DNA of 64,000 nt from Tigriopus japonicus (Eukaryota > Arthropoda > Copepoda > Harpacticoida > Harpacticidae): assembly GCA_010645155.1 (NCBI GenBank), contig CM021321.1, positions 7,906,390-7,970,389 on the forward strand, written 5' to 3'. Shown here piece by piece: positions 11,269 to 23,369 of this stretch. Position 1 is the first letter of the stretch; every line of letters starts with the position of its first letter. The notes under the pieces were generated by a model. The model was given only the letters and a program-made list of their open reading frames with translations, did no database searches and was not told the DNA's origin. A program made the translations under genes and the position numbers.

Positions 11269-14200
11269 ATGGAACCCATCGAAAAGTCCAATCCCTCAAA
11301 GGGTTGGGTTAAACTGGCCAAAGTTCCTTTAGGCAAATGGCAATTGTTCTTATCCGATAAACCCGATCTGGATATCGACAATAAGCCTTTTGTGGCCTTG
11401 ACCATGATGTATCACCCTCAAACTCATGAATACATCTGGAGAGCTCTGGGGCGAATCGTTGAATTCGGTCGAGTCAATAGTTACAAAGAGTTTCTTAGCA
11501 AATCCCACAAGTTATTCAACAGTGGAAAACCTTGTTTGGGTATGAAACCCCCGGATGCCAAATTTCCACTGTCTTGCCAATTTTCTGACAACTGCTGCAT
11601 TATGATCCCTAAATCTAGTGAATCTCAAACCTGCCAAGCTTGTTTGCAAGCTTCTGAAGACCCTTTCCAATTTTGGCGGGAAATTCGAGATGTGGCTATG
11701 GATGTTATCTATTACAATGGTCGTCAAACTCTTCATGGTTTGAAGCGACATCCTCCCAAAACGACTTGGGAGTGTCCAATGTGCTCGGCTCATGTCCCAT
11801 TATCAGAGATCAAAGCTCATCTCGAGAAATCCCATTTCTTGAGCCATTTTGCTTGTTTCCATTGCGATGATCGGTTTGTGGATGCCAAAGATTTGAGTTT
11901 ACACACCCTTCAAGAACATCCGGAGATCACACATATTTCTTGCCCATCATGTCCGGCCAATATCCTCCTAAATGGGAAGATTGAAAGCTTGAGCAATCAT
12001 TTTCGTCCCTGCTTTAAGAAAATGAACATGACAGTGGAGAAGGAACAACGAGGACGTCTTGTGTTTCAGTGTCATCTTTGCTTTTTGCCATTTTTCTCGA
12101 AAATCGTCTTTGACAAACACGTGGCTGGATGTCTGGGTTCTCAATCAGGAACGAAAAATATCGAATGTGTCACGAAAGATCCCTTGGAGATGCCTTCCTT
12201 GCCCAAACCAATTTTGATACCCAACAACAAGCAATCCCATGAGGATCAATCTGAAGAATCAACTAGATCTACGTGTCCAATGTGTGCCAAGAAAGTTGGT
12301 GACGAGTTCCTGACCCAGCATCTCATGTTCTACCATCGGATTGGTGATTTCAAGTGTAACTCTTGTCCCTGGGTCTTTCAGACAGCGGAAGAACTGACCA
12401 AACACGCTTGTACAGCTCATCCTTTTCATACTTCACAAGTTTGTCCTAATTGTACTAAAGAGGTGGAGATGTGGGTTCAAGAACGGAGTCTGATTGAACA
12501 TGTGGAAACGTGTCACAAAATCGTATTCACAACCAATTTGAAAGGTGACCATGTCCCTTTTATGGGCAAACCGTGCTCAAACTGCGGTCAAATATTTGCT
12601 GATTGGAGAGACTTAAAGCAACATCAATCGCAGGATTGCAAGGAGGGAAAACCAAAGAAGAAGAAATCAATCGAAGAATCGCCAGAATCATCAATGCGAA
12701 ATGAATCTACAACGGGTAATTGCCAAAAAGATCTTGTAGATCACTTGAATGTGGGCTCTGATCCCATTGCAATCACTCAAGATCCAACCTCATCCACCGA
12801 AGGGGATGAATTTCTAGAGAGCTCCATCGAAATCAAGTTGGAGCCCATGATGGTTGATCTCGATGAAATAAAAAAAGAACCTTCCTCTTCCAACAAGCTA
12901 GCTCAAAAAGAAGAGCCTGTTCAACATGAAGAGTCTCAAAAAGTTCAAGAGCCAAGAGAAATGTTTCCCGATGTTTCTCCTAAGAAAGAATGCCATATTT
13001 GTTTTAGGAAAGTTCGTGCTGAAACTTTTGCTCAGCACAAAATGTTCCGTCATCAATTGGGACAATTTAATTGCCCAAAGTGCTCATTGAAAATTGTGAC
13101 GGCTGAGCTGATTTCAAAGCATGTCATCTCACATCCGGATGTGTCCAAGTTGCAGTGTCCCAATTGCAAACAAGATGTGAGCCTTGGGCCTGATCACAAA
13201 GGCCTTGAAAATCACGTTGCCACGTGTCACAAACTCAAATTTTGTTGGGATGAAATATCTCAGGAGTACATTCAGTTTGTTGGTCGTGAATGTATAGATT
13301 GTGGGCAAACTTTTGATACAGCCGAAGAATTGGTGGAACACGAGTCCAAGGACATTTGTACTACTGGAGAAGATACGACAGAGCTAAGGAAAAGCTATGT
13401 TTCCCTTTTGACTGCAGTAAAGGATCGAGTTGAATACATCAAAGCCGCACCTTCCAATGTTGTTTGTGACATCTGTGATGAAAAGTTCGCCAGTCTCCAA
13501 AAGTTAAGGTATCACGAAAAAACCCGACATTCCATGGTTGACACTGCACAACCTGACGGTCTTAGGTTATGCTTCTCTTGTGGCCAGGAATTCCCAAATG
13601 AGACCAAATTAAGGTTTCATATTAATCGACATCACCCGACAACTGACGAGTTCACTTGTAAAGTCTGTGGATTCATTGGAGGAAGTACTCGATCTCTTAA
13701 ACGACATCAAGAAACCCATGAACCACCCGAGCTTTTGTGTCCCACATGTGGCAAACAGTTTACGAGAAAGATCTATTTGAAAAGCCACTTGAGGACCCAT
13801 ACTGGAGAAAAACCTTACAAGTAAGTATTCAAATTCAAAATTTGCCTAATCCAAGAAAAGTCAATCAAGTTTGAAGATAACTATGGTTATAACAAGAATA
13901 TTGTAAGTCAACAACAAAATTGTTCGCTTTAAAAGAGTCATTATGTACTGAAGACATATTTTGGGAACGGCATAGGTAATTTGGCATGAAGAGATCAAAA
14001 ATTCTTTTATCCAGCTCTGACGGTATTTTGACCATTATAATTGTTGTTTAAAATTTGTGCAAACGAATAATGCCATAACCTTACAGCGTCGTCATAGTTC
14101 ATATTGTGTATTTATCAATTCAGTTTCTTTATCTCCATTTGCGCTACTTTCGGCAAAACTCAAACAAAAGATGGAGCGGTTTACAAGGACCTAAAACGTG

Positions 14201-14399
14201 TTATTTAGCACAAACAGTGGATATTCGATTTTTGAATTATTAATTTGTGTGTTTTATTTTTAGGTGTGATATATGCGGCTACAGAACTGCCGCTGGCAGT
14301 AACATGTCAACCCACAAAAAGATTCACCACCAAAATAAGGCACAAGGAGATACAACGACAAGTCCAAAGGTCAAAACAAGGAAGTGTAAAAAAAAATGA
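11269..14399 (+). CDS. Large C2H2 zinc-finger protein, 895 aa, two coding exons
   Basis: Exon 1 11269-13820, intron of 443 bp (GTAAGT...TTTTTAG), exon 2 14264-14399 ending TGA. N-terminal domain about residues 15-135 (VPLGKWQLFL, ALTMMYHPQTHEYIWRALG, GKPCLGMKPPD, FPLSCQFSDNC, CQAC). Module 1 from about 167, module 2 about 335-457, linker motif DEFLESSIEIKLEP followed by EIKKEP near 514, module 3 about 574-697, four array fingers from about 732 and the exon-2 finger (CDICGYRTAAGSN). The two psi-K-x-E-P sites fit SUMO-acceptor and synergy-control consensus. A KDPL motif follows module 1. The Lys/Thr-rich tail could serve nuclear import. Likely a sequence-specific nuclear regulator. Confidence 0.93.
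13821..14263 (+). other. Terminal intron of the 11269 gene (phase 2)
   Basis: 443 bp, starting GTAAGT and ending TTTTTAG, at the same codon position as the other terminal introns but in the long size class. Confidence 0.88.
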
Positions 14400-16023
14400 G
14401 AGCAAAAAAAACTTGGCACGCATCTGGAATTTGTCAAAAGAAACAAGTCTTAAGAACCGTTCGTGAACATTATTTTCCTTTTTTCCACTACTGGACGAGA
14501 ACTCCGTAACTATTAATCGACATCAGTTTCTAACAAAATATGCATAACGTGTCAAATATAACTCCTTTGTTTAATGAGAACCAGTTGTTATGAAACATCG
14601 GTTTCTTTACTGCGTCAATGAAAAATAACTTTTTTCATTCACCTTCGTCTTTCCGAAGGCGAAGAATATCACTTACCTTGAACTTTCGAAGTTACCTACA
14701 CGGAAAACAATGAGCAGTTGTCTTTCCGGAAGAGAGAGCCAAGTGGAATCACTAGGAACTATAAGGTTTCGCAAACACGAAACCTGCTACTTCTCAAGTC
14801 TCTTGTGAATGTAAAAAAGTCTCGAGTGAGGGACGCTTTGCTGTAGATGTCCGGTTTTTGGAGGAATGACAAATGAAAATTTCCACGCTAAAAATTAAAT
14901 TATAGAGGTTTTTTTAATGGCTTTGACAGAATCATAGTGGAACCTCCAATCATTTCCCGAGGTTGGAGAAATACTTGGTGCTTGTTGAAGCATCATTCCC
15001 ATCCCAAACGACAGCCTCTTTTATTAATGCACCTTTCCAAAATTTTCCCGACTTTAACAGCGATCTAAATGGAAAAGTAGGTCTTTTTAATACATGAACC
15101 TGGGAAAGGTAACTAAGCAATGGCTTTCATGAACAGGCCATTGGGATGGTATAATCCACAGATCTGTGGTATAATCCCAAACGAGTCCAATATGCCAGAA
15201 AATGTCTCCTGAACAAATTTTGACTACTCAGTCATGCCTGATACTTTTGTAACAGATAAATGCTCGTGTTTTTAACCAATACAGGGAATCATTCCCTGTA
15301 GGTCATTTTCGAATCATCACTAGGAACAGGAAGTTTAGACGAATAAACCTGACAAATTAAACGAAAAAAGACGAATAGAACTGCCTAAATAGACCAAAAA
15401 ATACGAATAAAATTGACTGATTAAACGAAAAAAGACGAATAGAACTGCCTAAATAGACCAAAAAATACGAATAAAATTGACTGATTAAACGAAAAAAGAT
15501 GAGTTAAAGTTCCCATAAAGCGAAAAAAAAACCAAAAAATGCTTTTAAGACGTCAAAATCAAATCAATTTTCCAAAAAGGGGAATGAAACTGCTCTGATA
15601 AGAAATAAGACAAATTAAGTGCCCGTACAGACGAAAAAAGACTTTTAAGTGCTCCCACAAAATAGACGACACAGGGTGCAATCCGCTTCAAAGTTATTAT
15701 TTGCTTGGAAAATTGAAAACAACGCTTCCTGAGCTTAAAATCCAATAAAATTCAAGTTTTTGGCCAATTAAACGAGAAAAGACATGAAATTGCCCGATTA
15801 GATGAAAAAAGACGCATAAAATCCAAATTAAACGAAAAAAAATCGCGACGAATAAAAGTAAATAAGACGAAAAAAGATTAATAAAGACGAATCACCACGA
15901 TAAAATATTTGGTCCGTCAACTTATTTGAATTTGCCGCTCTAGGCCAACCTTGAAAGTAAGGTCGGTCAGGAATAGTCATCAAAAACGATTTATTTTGGA
16001 ATGGTTGAATGGATTTTCGTTTA
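14400..16023. other. Tail-to-tail intergenic region between genes at 11269 and 19448
   Basis: Contains small dyads (near 15150-15185, around CCACAGATCTGTGG) and the degenerate A-rich repeat tract listed separately. An AATAAA on the minus strand near 15988-15994 probably serves the minus-strand gene ending at 16024. No gene seen. Confidence 0.5.
15345..15890. repeat. Degenerate A-rich tandem repeat (core AAACGAAAAAAGACGAATA)
   Basis: Core strings such as ACGAAAAAAGACGAATAGAA recur; two nearly perfect 64-bp copies start at 15361 and 15425, followed by increasingly diverged copies to about 15890. CATCACTA just upstream (near 15316) resembles the termini of the hAT-like elements in this window, but I found no matching partner end or target duplication. 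Confidence 0.75.
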
Positions 16024-19000
16024 CTAGAAATCTGGTTCAGGTCTTGATTTCTTTTTTGGTCGCCGAGTTTTTGCTCGCGGTTTTTGGCTTGCGGGTTGGT
16101 TTTGGTGGGTAGTCTTCTTGTGCGTGGCTAGATTACAACCAACCGCACAACTGTAATCGCACAAATCGCATCTGAAAATAAAACAAAAATATCAAGAAAA
16201 CGCTTTAAAATGCAGAGTCGGCAGTTCAGGTGCAGATATTGGCGTTTGAGTACCTAAATAGTATCCGTTTCAAGTCCACTTGAAGTTCCTACACTTCTTT
16301 CTTCCTTAAGAGTGAAAACATTCATTTCAATCCAATATTCTGCTCTCCTTCCTTTAGAGGCAAATACAAGGCCTTGTGCCAACTGTCTTACTTATCCCAT
16401 CCATGGTATAATCTCATCCATGGCCAAGGACTCCTACTGAGAAATGTAAAAAAACAAAGGGTACACGACCCCTCTGCCAACTTAAGGGGTCTTCACTTGA
16501 TCCTGTAAATCATGCGAGAAGAAGTAAACTAAATGGTGATTAAAGTCTCTGCTCTTCCATTTCGGTGATCCTGAGCTTCAGATGGATTATAAGACTTTAT
16601 AGAATTGAGTAACTTACTTGAAAGGTTTTTCTCCAGTATGGATTCGGGTGTGAATTCTAAGATAAGACAATTTAGTGAACCTCTTTCCACAAGTGGGACA
16701 CATTAACTTAGGAGGTTCGTGGATGACGCTATGTCTTTTGAGAAGAGTGGCACTACCCGTTTTGAATCCACAGATTTTACAAGTGAACTCGTCAGAGGTC
16801 GGATGAACCCGTTTCATGTGGTCCTTCAAAGCAAGGTGAGTGAATTGTTTTCCACAAGAATGGCAGATCAAAGATGTGGTGTGGATTTTTCGATGAACCT
16901 TGAGAGTTTCTATGTTTTTACCGACAAAGCCACAGATTCGGCACACTAGATGTTTATTTGCCCAATGAAAACGGTTCATATGCCGTCTTAAACCCGCCAA
17001 ACTCGCGAGACTCTTGTGACAAAGGTGACACCCATGATTTAGGGAATGGCCAAGTTTCTTGTGATACTTAACTTTTTCTTCACTGTCGATGGGTTTATCA
17101 CAGGAATTACAAAAGGCCTGAATTGGTGGCTTGCCACTATTCAGAATCTGGGCTCTTTTATCGACTAAATGTTTTATATATTTTATCCGAAGTTCTGATG
17201 CATTTGGTCCAGTAGCGCAAATATCTTCCCTTTCGTGTTCTTCTAATTGTTCCGAAGTCTCAAAACTTTCCCCACAATCAATACACTCCCGTCTAATGTA
17301 TTGAACACGTGTCTGAGTCACTTCATCCCAACGAAATTTGAGCTTATGGCAAGAGGCAAAATGGTTCTCAAGACCTTTGTGATCGTTTCCAAGGACAATA
17401 TCTTGTTCACAATTGGGACAACGCAATTCAGAAATATCCGGATGAGCGATCACATGTTTCGAAATGTGCTGAGCCGCCACAAATTTCAAGACACACTTGG
17501 GACAGTCAAATTGTGCCAATTGATGTCGATACATCTTGTGTTTGAGCATAATTTTAGAAGGGAGTTTTCTAAAGCAGACATGGCATTGGACTTCATCCGA
17601 TAAAGAGGACTCTTGGTGAGTTACGGGAACGCCTTTTTCGTGATGACCGTATAGGATACGGTAGGTGTCAATAATTGGATTCGATTCGTTTGGTACTGGC
17701 GTGTCTTTGGTGGATCCCGGTTTCGATGTCACAGAGTTCTCAGGAAGAGGATCATCTTGGAGGGATTCCACATCATCAATTGTCTCACATGTTTCCAATT
17801 CGAGGTCAATGGAATTTTGCAAGATTTCTTCTACATCGGTCGAGGTCAATAGTTTTAAATTGGAGCTATTCTGTTTCCGCAATTTTCCATAACATGCGTC
17901 TTTGTGATGGGTTTCAAGGTCTTGGGTAGTTGTACACGTGTATGGACAAAACCCGCACTTAAACAACTTCTGATTTGACAGTCCCTTTTCCTGACGAAGT
18001 GATGGGGAATTTTCGGCCGGTTTGGGTGTCACTTCCATTTTCTTCGTTGGGATCACACTGTCTTGGCATCCTTGCGAGTCGTGAACTTCGAGATCAGACT
18101 TGTTTCGAAATATTTGCCCACAATCTGAGCAAATCGTGCCTGAAAATGGAACACGCTTGCCTTTCATATTGGTCAAGAAGATGATCTTATGACAGTCTTC
18201 AATGTGTTGTGTGAAGGATCGGCCCGAATCCCAAATCCGAACTTCTTTGGCACAATTCGGACACTCTTGCGTTGTTTGAGAAGGGTGAGCGTCAGAGACA
18301 TGTGAAATCAATTCCTCGGCAGTTTGAAGGGTTGATGCACAAGAGCTGCATTTGAATTCGCCGATGCAGTGATGGAACATGAGATGTCGAGACATAAACT
18401 TGGCACCAATCTCCTTTTCACAAACAGAGCAAAGAGCTTTTGAAGGGTCGGGGTCAGGTACTTTTGGTTTGTCCATTTTTGGAATGGGTAACACTGATGT
18501 TCTTGAAATTTGAGTTACATTCACGGGAATAATTTTACTCTCGATAACGCTATCGACATTCTTGTGCTTTGCGTGGAAATTCGCGCACCTGACAAGATGC
18601 TTCTCATGCATGAACTTATTTGGGGAGAGTATGAAACAAAATTGGCACTCAAATGCTAAACGTCCCTTTTGATCTTCTTCCAAATTCTTTTTCTTCTCAG
18701 TGCAACAAAGACTAAAGTGATTGGCTAGGCTATCAATCTCACCGTTCATTGGAACAATTCTGGGACACAAAGGGCAGAATAGGGCTTGGATCTCCGGATG
18801 TTCCTGAAGAGTGTGGAAACACAAATCTTTTGCATCGACAAACCGATCATCACAATAGAAACAAACGAAATGGCTCAAGAAATGCGAGTTTTCCAGATGA
18901 CTTTTCAACCCACCCAATGGAACATTTGCATTGCAAATTGAGCACATCCACGTTTTGGCTTGTTTTCGTCTTAAAGCGTTGAGCGTTCTGAAAGCTTCAT

Positions 19001-19448
19001 TATAGATCACATCTACGGCTATCTCTAGTATTTCAGTCCACAATTGGACAGGATCTTCGGATTGTTGAATACAGGCTTTGCAAGCCGTACTTTCACTAGA
19101 TTTGGGGATCATAATGGAACAGTTTTCGGAAAATTGGCAGGACAATGGAAATTTGGAATCTGGAGCCTTCATGCCCAAACAAGGTGTTCCACTACTGAAC
19201 AATTTTTGACATTTACTACGAAACTCTTCGTTATTTTGAACTAGTCCGGATTCGACGGTTCTTCCGAGAGCTCTCCAGATGTATTCGTGAGTTTGGGGGT
19301 GATACATCATGGTCAAGGCCACAAAAGGCTTGTTGTCGATTTGAAGATCGGGCTCTTCCAGCAAGAATAATTGCCATTGGCCCAAAGATACTTGGACCAA
19401 ATTTGACATATTTGGCTGTGGAAGATCCTCCTGGTCCATTGTTTCCAT
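16024..19448 (-). CDS. Large C2H2 zinc-finger protein, 992 aa, two coding exons
   Basis: Exon 1 19448-16618, intron 16617-16172 (446 bp), exon 2 16171-16024 ending TAG. ATG 19448 is chosen because METMDQEDLPQPNMSN aligns with the start of the 31226 paralog; the open frame extends 71 codons upstream only through repeat-derived sequence. N-terminal domain about 19-135, module 1 from about 164, module 2 about 341-461, an extra finger about 497-520, linker motif near 546, module 3 about 619-743, then a seven-finger array including exon 2 (CDLCDYSCAVGCN). The linker motif has lost its lysine (DLELET). The basic tail is Lys/Arg-rich. A close paralog of the 31226 gene in opposite orientation. Likely a nuclear DNA-binding regulator. 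Confidence 0.92.
16172..16617 (-). other. Terminal intron of the 19448 gene (phase 2)
   Basis: 446 bp on the minus strand, GTAAG to TTTTCAG, at the conserved position between TGEKPFK and the last finger. Confidence 0.88.
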
Positions 19449-19636
19449 TCTTTTTTTCTTCCCGGCACGGGATCGACTGTCGACAACTGGAAAGTGGCGT
19501 CCTCTTTGAGTAGATCTGCAAAGAAAGCTCTCCTGCAATGAAAGGTTGAGGTTGTTGACAGAGAGACCAAATGTTGCTTTTATCTTAAGAAGGTTTGGCG
19601 GTAGCCTAGTCCATACAGCAAAGTATATCTCAAAAA

Positions 19637-19858
19637 CTGTTCTAAATGCTTTTGGGATCAAAAAACTTTTCTAAATACTTTTGGGATCAAAAAACTGTTC
19701 TAAATGCTTTTGGGATAAAAAAACTGTTCTAAATGCTTTTGGGATCAAAAAACTGTTCTAAATGCTTTTGGGATCAAAAAAACTGTTCTTAATGCTTTTG
19801 GGATCAAAAAACTGTTCTTAATGCTTTTGGGATCAAAAAACTGTTCTAAATAAAATCT
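19637..19858. repeat. 29-bp tandem repeat upstream of the 19448 gene
   Basis: About seven to eight copies of a unit reading CTGTTCTAAATGCTTTTG plus GGATCAAAAAA, starting at 19637 with period 29 (one copy 30). Copies differ at single positions (CTTTTCTAAATAC, GGATAAAAA). It lies 190-410 bp upstream of the minus-strand ATG at 19448, so may sit in that gene's promoter region. Confidence 0.9.
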
Positions 19859-20660
19859 AAAATGGCCAAAATAGCCTTGAATTTGAGCAGGCAAGGCTAA
19901 CGGCTATGTGATCTTAGGGGCTCCAGGAAGGGCACCCTTGTTCTTACAGTGGTTAAATCTGGAGACTCAATTGCTCAAAGCAAACAAATAATGTTGGAAA
20001 TTATTGTTGCTAGAAAATGAACTATTTTTTTGGTATGTATATGAAATGAATATGTGTACAAACATGAAGAAAATGAGTTTGAATCCTCTATTCAACTACT
20101 GATGCAAATAAATTGCACACTTATTTGTTTGTTTGTATATTTGTTTGAGTTTCTAAAATATTTGTTTATTTGGGGTAAATTTGTCTCATTTCCAAATAAA
20201 ATCAGTATTCCAAAGGCGTGTCCTTTTTGGCAGTCCTGTTTTTCTGGAAGACCAAAACAATCAACATCTGTTGACTTATTTTTCCGATTTGTTTTTTATT
20301 TCTTATTTGACTATGTTTGGTACGCTGTTGTTTGTTTGTCTTTGCTTGTTCTGTTTCATTTTCTTATCAGGATTTCTCAAATCTACAAAAAAAACTGTCT
20401 TTGATAATTTGTTTGAGTTCAAATTGACTTTGGATAGGAATGTGACGTATTTTGATAGAATTTTTGGCAACGCTTGTTTTTCTTTAAGCAACATCAAAAT
20501 AAACAAACCTGGAACTTGGCTTATTTTAATTGAATTTCCAAAGAAAACTATCTGGCAACGCTTATTTTCGTTGTAGAAACCCCAAAATAAACAAACCTGC
20601 CATCATCCTCAGTCCTTACAGTCTTTCATTGGTTTTAATTATCCCTCCATCTAATCCAAA
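19859..20660. other. Divergent promoter region between genes at 19448 and 20661
   Basis: T-rich spacer. The open frames at 20054-20404 and 20181-20576 come from TTTGTTTATTTG-like sequence and show no domain. The last 200 bp carry a duplicated segment listed separately, which probably belongs to the promoter of the 20661 gene. Confidence 0.5.
20464..20600 (+). promoter_or_regulatory. Duplicated ~48-bp promoter segment with TGGCAACGCT
   Basis: Two related segments, about 20464-20512 and 20552-20600, each begin TGGCAACGCT and end AAAATAAACAAACCTG. They lie about 196 and 108 bp before ATG 20661. The motif belongs to the recurrent YGGYnnCnCT class. The duplication is seen directly; a promoter role is inferred. 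Confidence 0.5.
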
Positions 20661-23369
20661 ATGGAATTCATGAAACAAGACGATTCTTTCGCTGATGTGG
20701 TAAATCTGACCAAAGTGTCTTTGGGTCAGTGGCAACTTTTCTTGCGTGAAGAGCCCGACCTTCATATCGACAAAAAGCCTTTTGTAGCCTTGACCATGAT
20801 GTATCATTCTGACACGCATGAATATGCTTGGAGAGTTCTCGGAAGACTCGTCGAATCCGGAAGAGCTCAAAATTATAAGGAATTTCTCAACAAATGCTTC
20901 AATTTCTTTAATATGGGAGCACCTTGTTTAGGTATGAAAACTCCGGACGCCAAATTTCCACTCTCTTGCACATTTTCTGAGAATTGTTCCACCATGGTCT
21001 CCAAATCCAATGGAGGAACAAGTTCTTGCCGAGCTTGTATTCAATCATCTGAAGATCCTGTCGAATTGTGTTCTGAAATTCGGGATTTTGTTGAAGATAT
21101 AATTTATAATCATGCCTTCAAATGCCTGAACGGTTTGCAACGAAAAGTGTCTAAAGTGAAATCTTGTCTAATTTGCTCGGTTGAAATGCCATTGCCAAAA
21201 ATGAAAAGTCATTTGGAACAGACGCACTATTTGAGCCATTTCGTTTGTTTTCATTGTGATGATCAGTTTGTGGATGCCAAAGACTTGTGTTTCCATACCC
21301 TTCAAGAACATCCGGAGATCCAAGAATTGTTTTGTCCTTCGTGTCCTAAGAGTATTCCTATCAATGGTGAGATTGCTTGCTTGGTCAATCATTTTCGTCG
21401 TTGTTGTAGAGACAAGGATATGGCATTAAAGCAAGATGCAATGGAGAACCAAGCTTGTCCGAAACAATTCAAAGTGTTAAAAAGGCCAGAAACTTGCGAG
21501 AACTTGGGTCAATCCGAAAAAGATCCCTTGGATGTGACTTCGTTGTCAGACACAGCGTTGCCGCTCGTTCCAAAATTTGACAGACCAAAAGAACATGAAA
21601 CGGACCCATCTAAAACCATGTGCCCGATATGTCGAAAAGAAATTGGTACCAAGTTCTTGTCCCGACATATGATGTTCCATCATTGCATTGGCGAATTCAA
21701 TTGTAACTCATGTCCATGGATATTTCAGACTTCGGTAGAGCTTGTAGACCATATCACAGATACTCACCCATCCCAAGCGAGTCAAATGTGTCCCAATTGT
21801 GCCAAGGAAGTGGATATTTGGGACAGAAGACGCCGTAGTTTTATCGATCACATCCAAGCTTGTCATAAAATAATTTTCTTGACCAATATGAAAGGGAAAA
21901 GGGTTCCATTTCCGGGCACTATTTGCTCAGATTGTGGGCAAATATTTGGTAATAAGGCAGACCTGGATCATCACGAATCTCAAGGCTGCCACCGACAAGT
22001 GAAAAAGGTGTACATGGGACCTAAATCAACAAAAAACATCGAGGGGTCCAAAACATATCAACCTGAAAATCGATCATCAGAACAAAGAAATGAGCATCAA
22101 ATTGGGTTCAAATCTCAATATCAGAAGAGCAATATAGAAATCGATAATCCATTTTCAAACGACTTCGCAGAATTGAATGAGGTTCTTGAGAGTTCTATTG
22201 ATGTCAAATTAGAGCCTTTGAATTCAGTTCATGCAATGGAATGCAGCAATATCGAAGAAGAGCCTTCCTCTCCAAATTCCATTAACCTCAAGAACCCTTC
22301 GCCCAAAGAACCCTTTTCGCATCCTCAACCAAAAGAGTTCAAATTTAAGATTTTGCGTAAATCAAAAGCTCCCAGAACTGAAGTGCCAATTGTTCCCCCA
22401 ACGACGACATCAGACAAAGTGGAATGCGATATCTGTTTCAGGAAAGTCTGTTCCGAAAATTTGCCCAAACATAAAATGTTTCGTCACCAAGTAGGACAGT
22501 TTGATTGTCCCAAATGTCCGATGAAATTCGAGTCACCCGAGCTCATTTCGCAGCATGTGATTGCCCATCCATATGTATCCGATTTGCAATGTCCCAATTG
22601 CAAACAACAAATTGACCTTGGTACCGAGCTTAATGGTCTTGAGGACCATGTTGCAACATGTCACAAGCTTCAATTTCGTTGGGATGAGACTGATCAGAGA
22701 TATATTCGATTTCGTGGGCGCGAATGTTTAGATTGTGGGCAAACATTTCAAACGCAAAGACACCTATCAGAGCACCAACAAATGGGTATTTGTGAGGTTG
22801 GGCCTGAAAATTTAGACCACGGACGAAATCGAATTCAGCGCACAAAATCAACATCAGAAAAAGTCATTCGTCGCCCGTGCAATGAGACACTTTTGAGTGC
22901 CAAATGTTCAAACAGCCATAAAAGAAACAGACATCGTTGGAACTCGTTGTGTTTCGTTTGTGGAAAAATATTTTTAAATAAGGCTCAGTTACACTTTCAC
23001 ATCAACCGTTCTCATCCCACAATTGACAAGTTTACATGCGAAGACTGCGGATTTTCAGCAGGCGATGCTGTCAATCTTAAAGCACATAAAAGAAGCCATT
23101 CACAATTCAAAATAAGTTGCTCGACTTGTGGCGAGGATTTTGCAACTGAAGCCTTGCTGAATTTACACAAGCGGTATCATCCAACTTCCAACGAATTCAA
23201 ATTTCAAGATGGCGGTTCACTTGGGAAAGATGTGATGTCTCGGCAAAGACCTCAAGACTCTCAGGGACAGTCAAATTTGAGGTGTACTCTTTGTGGCATG
23301 GTGTTTACGAGACAAATCTATCTAGAACTTCATTCACGTACACACACTGGAGAGAAACCTGACAAATGA
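20661..23369 (+). CDS. Large C2H2 zinc-finger protein, 902 aa, terminal exon lost
   Basis: One open frame from ATG 20661 to TGA 23367-23369. N-terminal domain about 15-135 (VSLGQWQLFL, ALTMMYHSDTHEYAWRVLG, APCLGMKTPD, FPLSCTFSENC, CRAC), module 1 from about 167, module 2 about 320-440, linker motif NEVLESSIDVKLEP near 506, module 3 about 588-708, and a C-terminal array from about 763. Two changes mark decay of the DNA-binding end. The array finger expected as FTC-x2-CGF reads FKFQDGGSL with both Cys lost. The terminal donor, GTAAG in paralogs, reads ATGAG, so TGEKPDK is followed at once by a stop, and no terminal-finger exon is found downstream. It may encode a protein with reduced DNA binding, or be an early pseudogene. 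Confidence 0.85.
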   Translation: MEFMKQDDSFADVVNLTKVSLGQWQLFLREEPDLHIDKKPFVALTMMYHSDTHEYAWRVLGRLVESGRAQNYKEFLNKCFNFFNMGAPCLGMKTPDAKFPLSCTFSENCSTMVSKSNGGTSSCRACIQSSEDPVELCSEIRDFVEDIIYNHAFKCLNGLQRKVSKVKSCLICSVEMPLPKMKSHLEQTHYLSHFVCFHCDDQFVDAKDLCFHTLQEHPEIQELFCPSCPKSIPINGEIACLVNHFRRCCRDKDMALKQDAMENQACPKQFKVLKRPETCENLGQSEKDPLDVTSLSDTALPLVPKFDRPKEHETDPSKTMCPICRKEIGTKFLSRHMMFHHCIGEFNCNSCPWIFQTSVELVDHITDTHPSQASQMCPNCAKEVDIWDRRRRSFIDHIQACHKIIFLTNMKGKRVPFPGTICSDCGQIFGNKADLDHHESQGCHRQVKKVYMGPKSTKNIEGSKTYQPENRSSEQRNEHQIGFKSQYQKSNIEIDNPFSNDFAELNEVLESSIDVKLEPLNSVHAMECSNIEEEPSSPNSINLKNPSPKEPFSHPQPKEFKFKILRKSKAPRTEVPIVPPTTTSDKVECDICFRKVCSENLPKHKMFRHQVGQFDCPKCPMKFESPELISQHVIAHPYVSDLQCPNCKQQIDLGTELNGLEDHVATCHKLQFRWDETDQRYIRFRGRECLDCGQTFQTQRHLSEHQQMGICEVGPENLDHGRNRIQRTKSTSEKVIRRPCNETLLSAKCSNSHKRNRHRWNSLCFVCGKIFLNKAQLHFHINRSHPTIDKFTCEDCGFSAGDAVNLKAHKRSHSQFKISCSTCGEDFATEALLNLHKRYHPTSNEFKFQDGGSLGKDVMSRQRPQDSQGQSNLRCTLCGMVFTRQIYLELHSRTHTGEKPDK

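Noticed and set aside
20054..20576. Hydrophobic open frames of 116 and 131 codons
   Set aside because: Phe/Leu/Cys-rich peptides come from T-rich DNA (TTTGTTTATTTG); no family resemblance.
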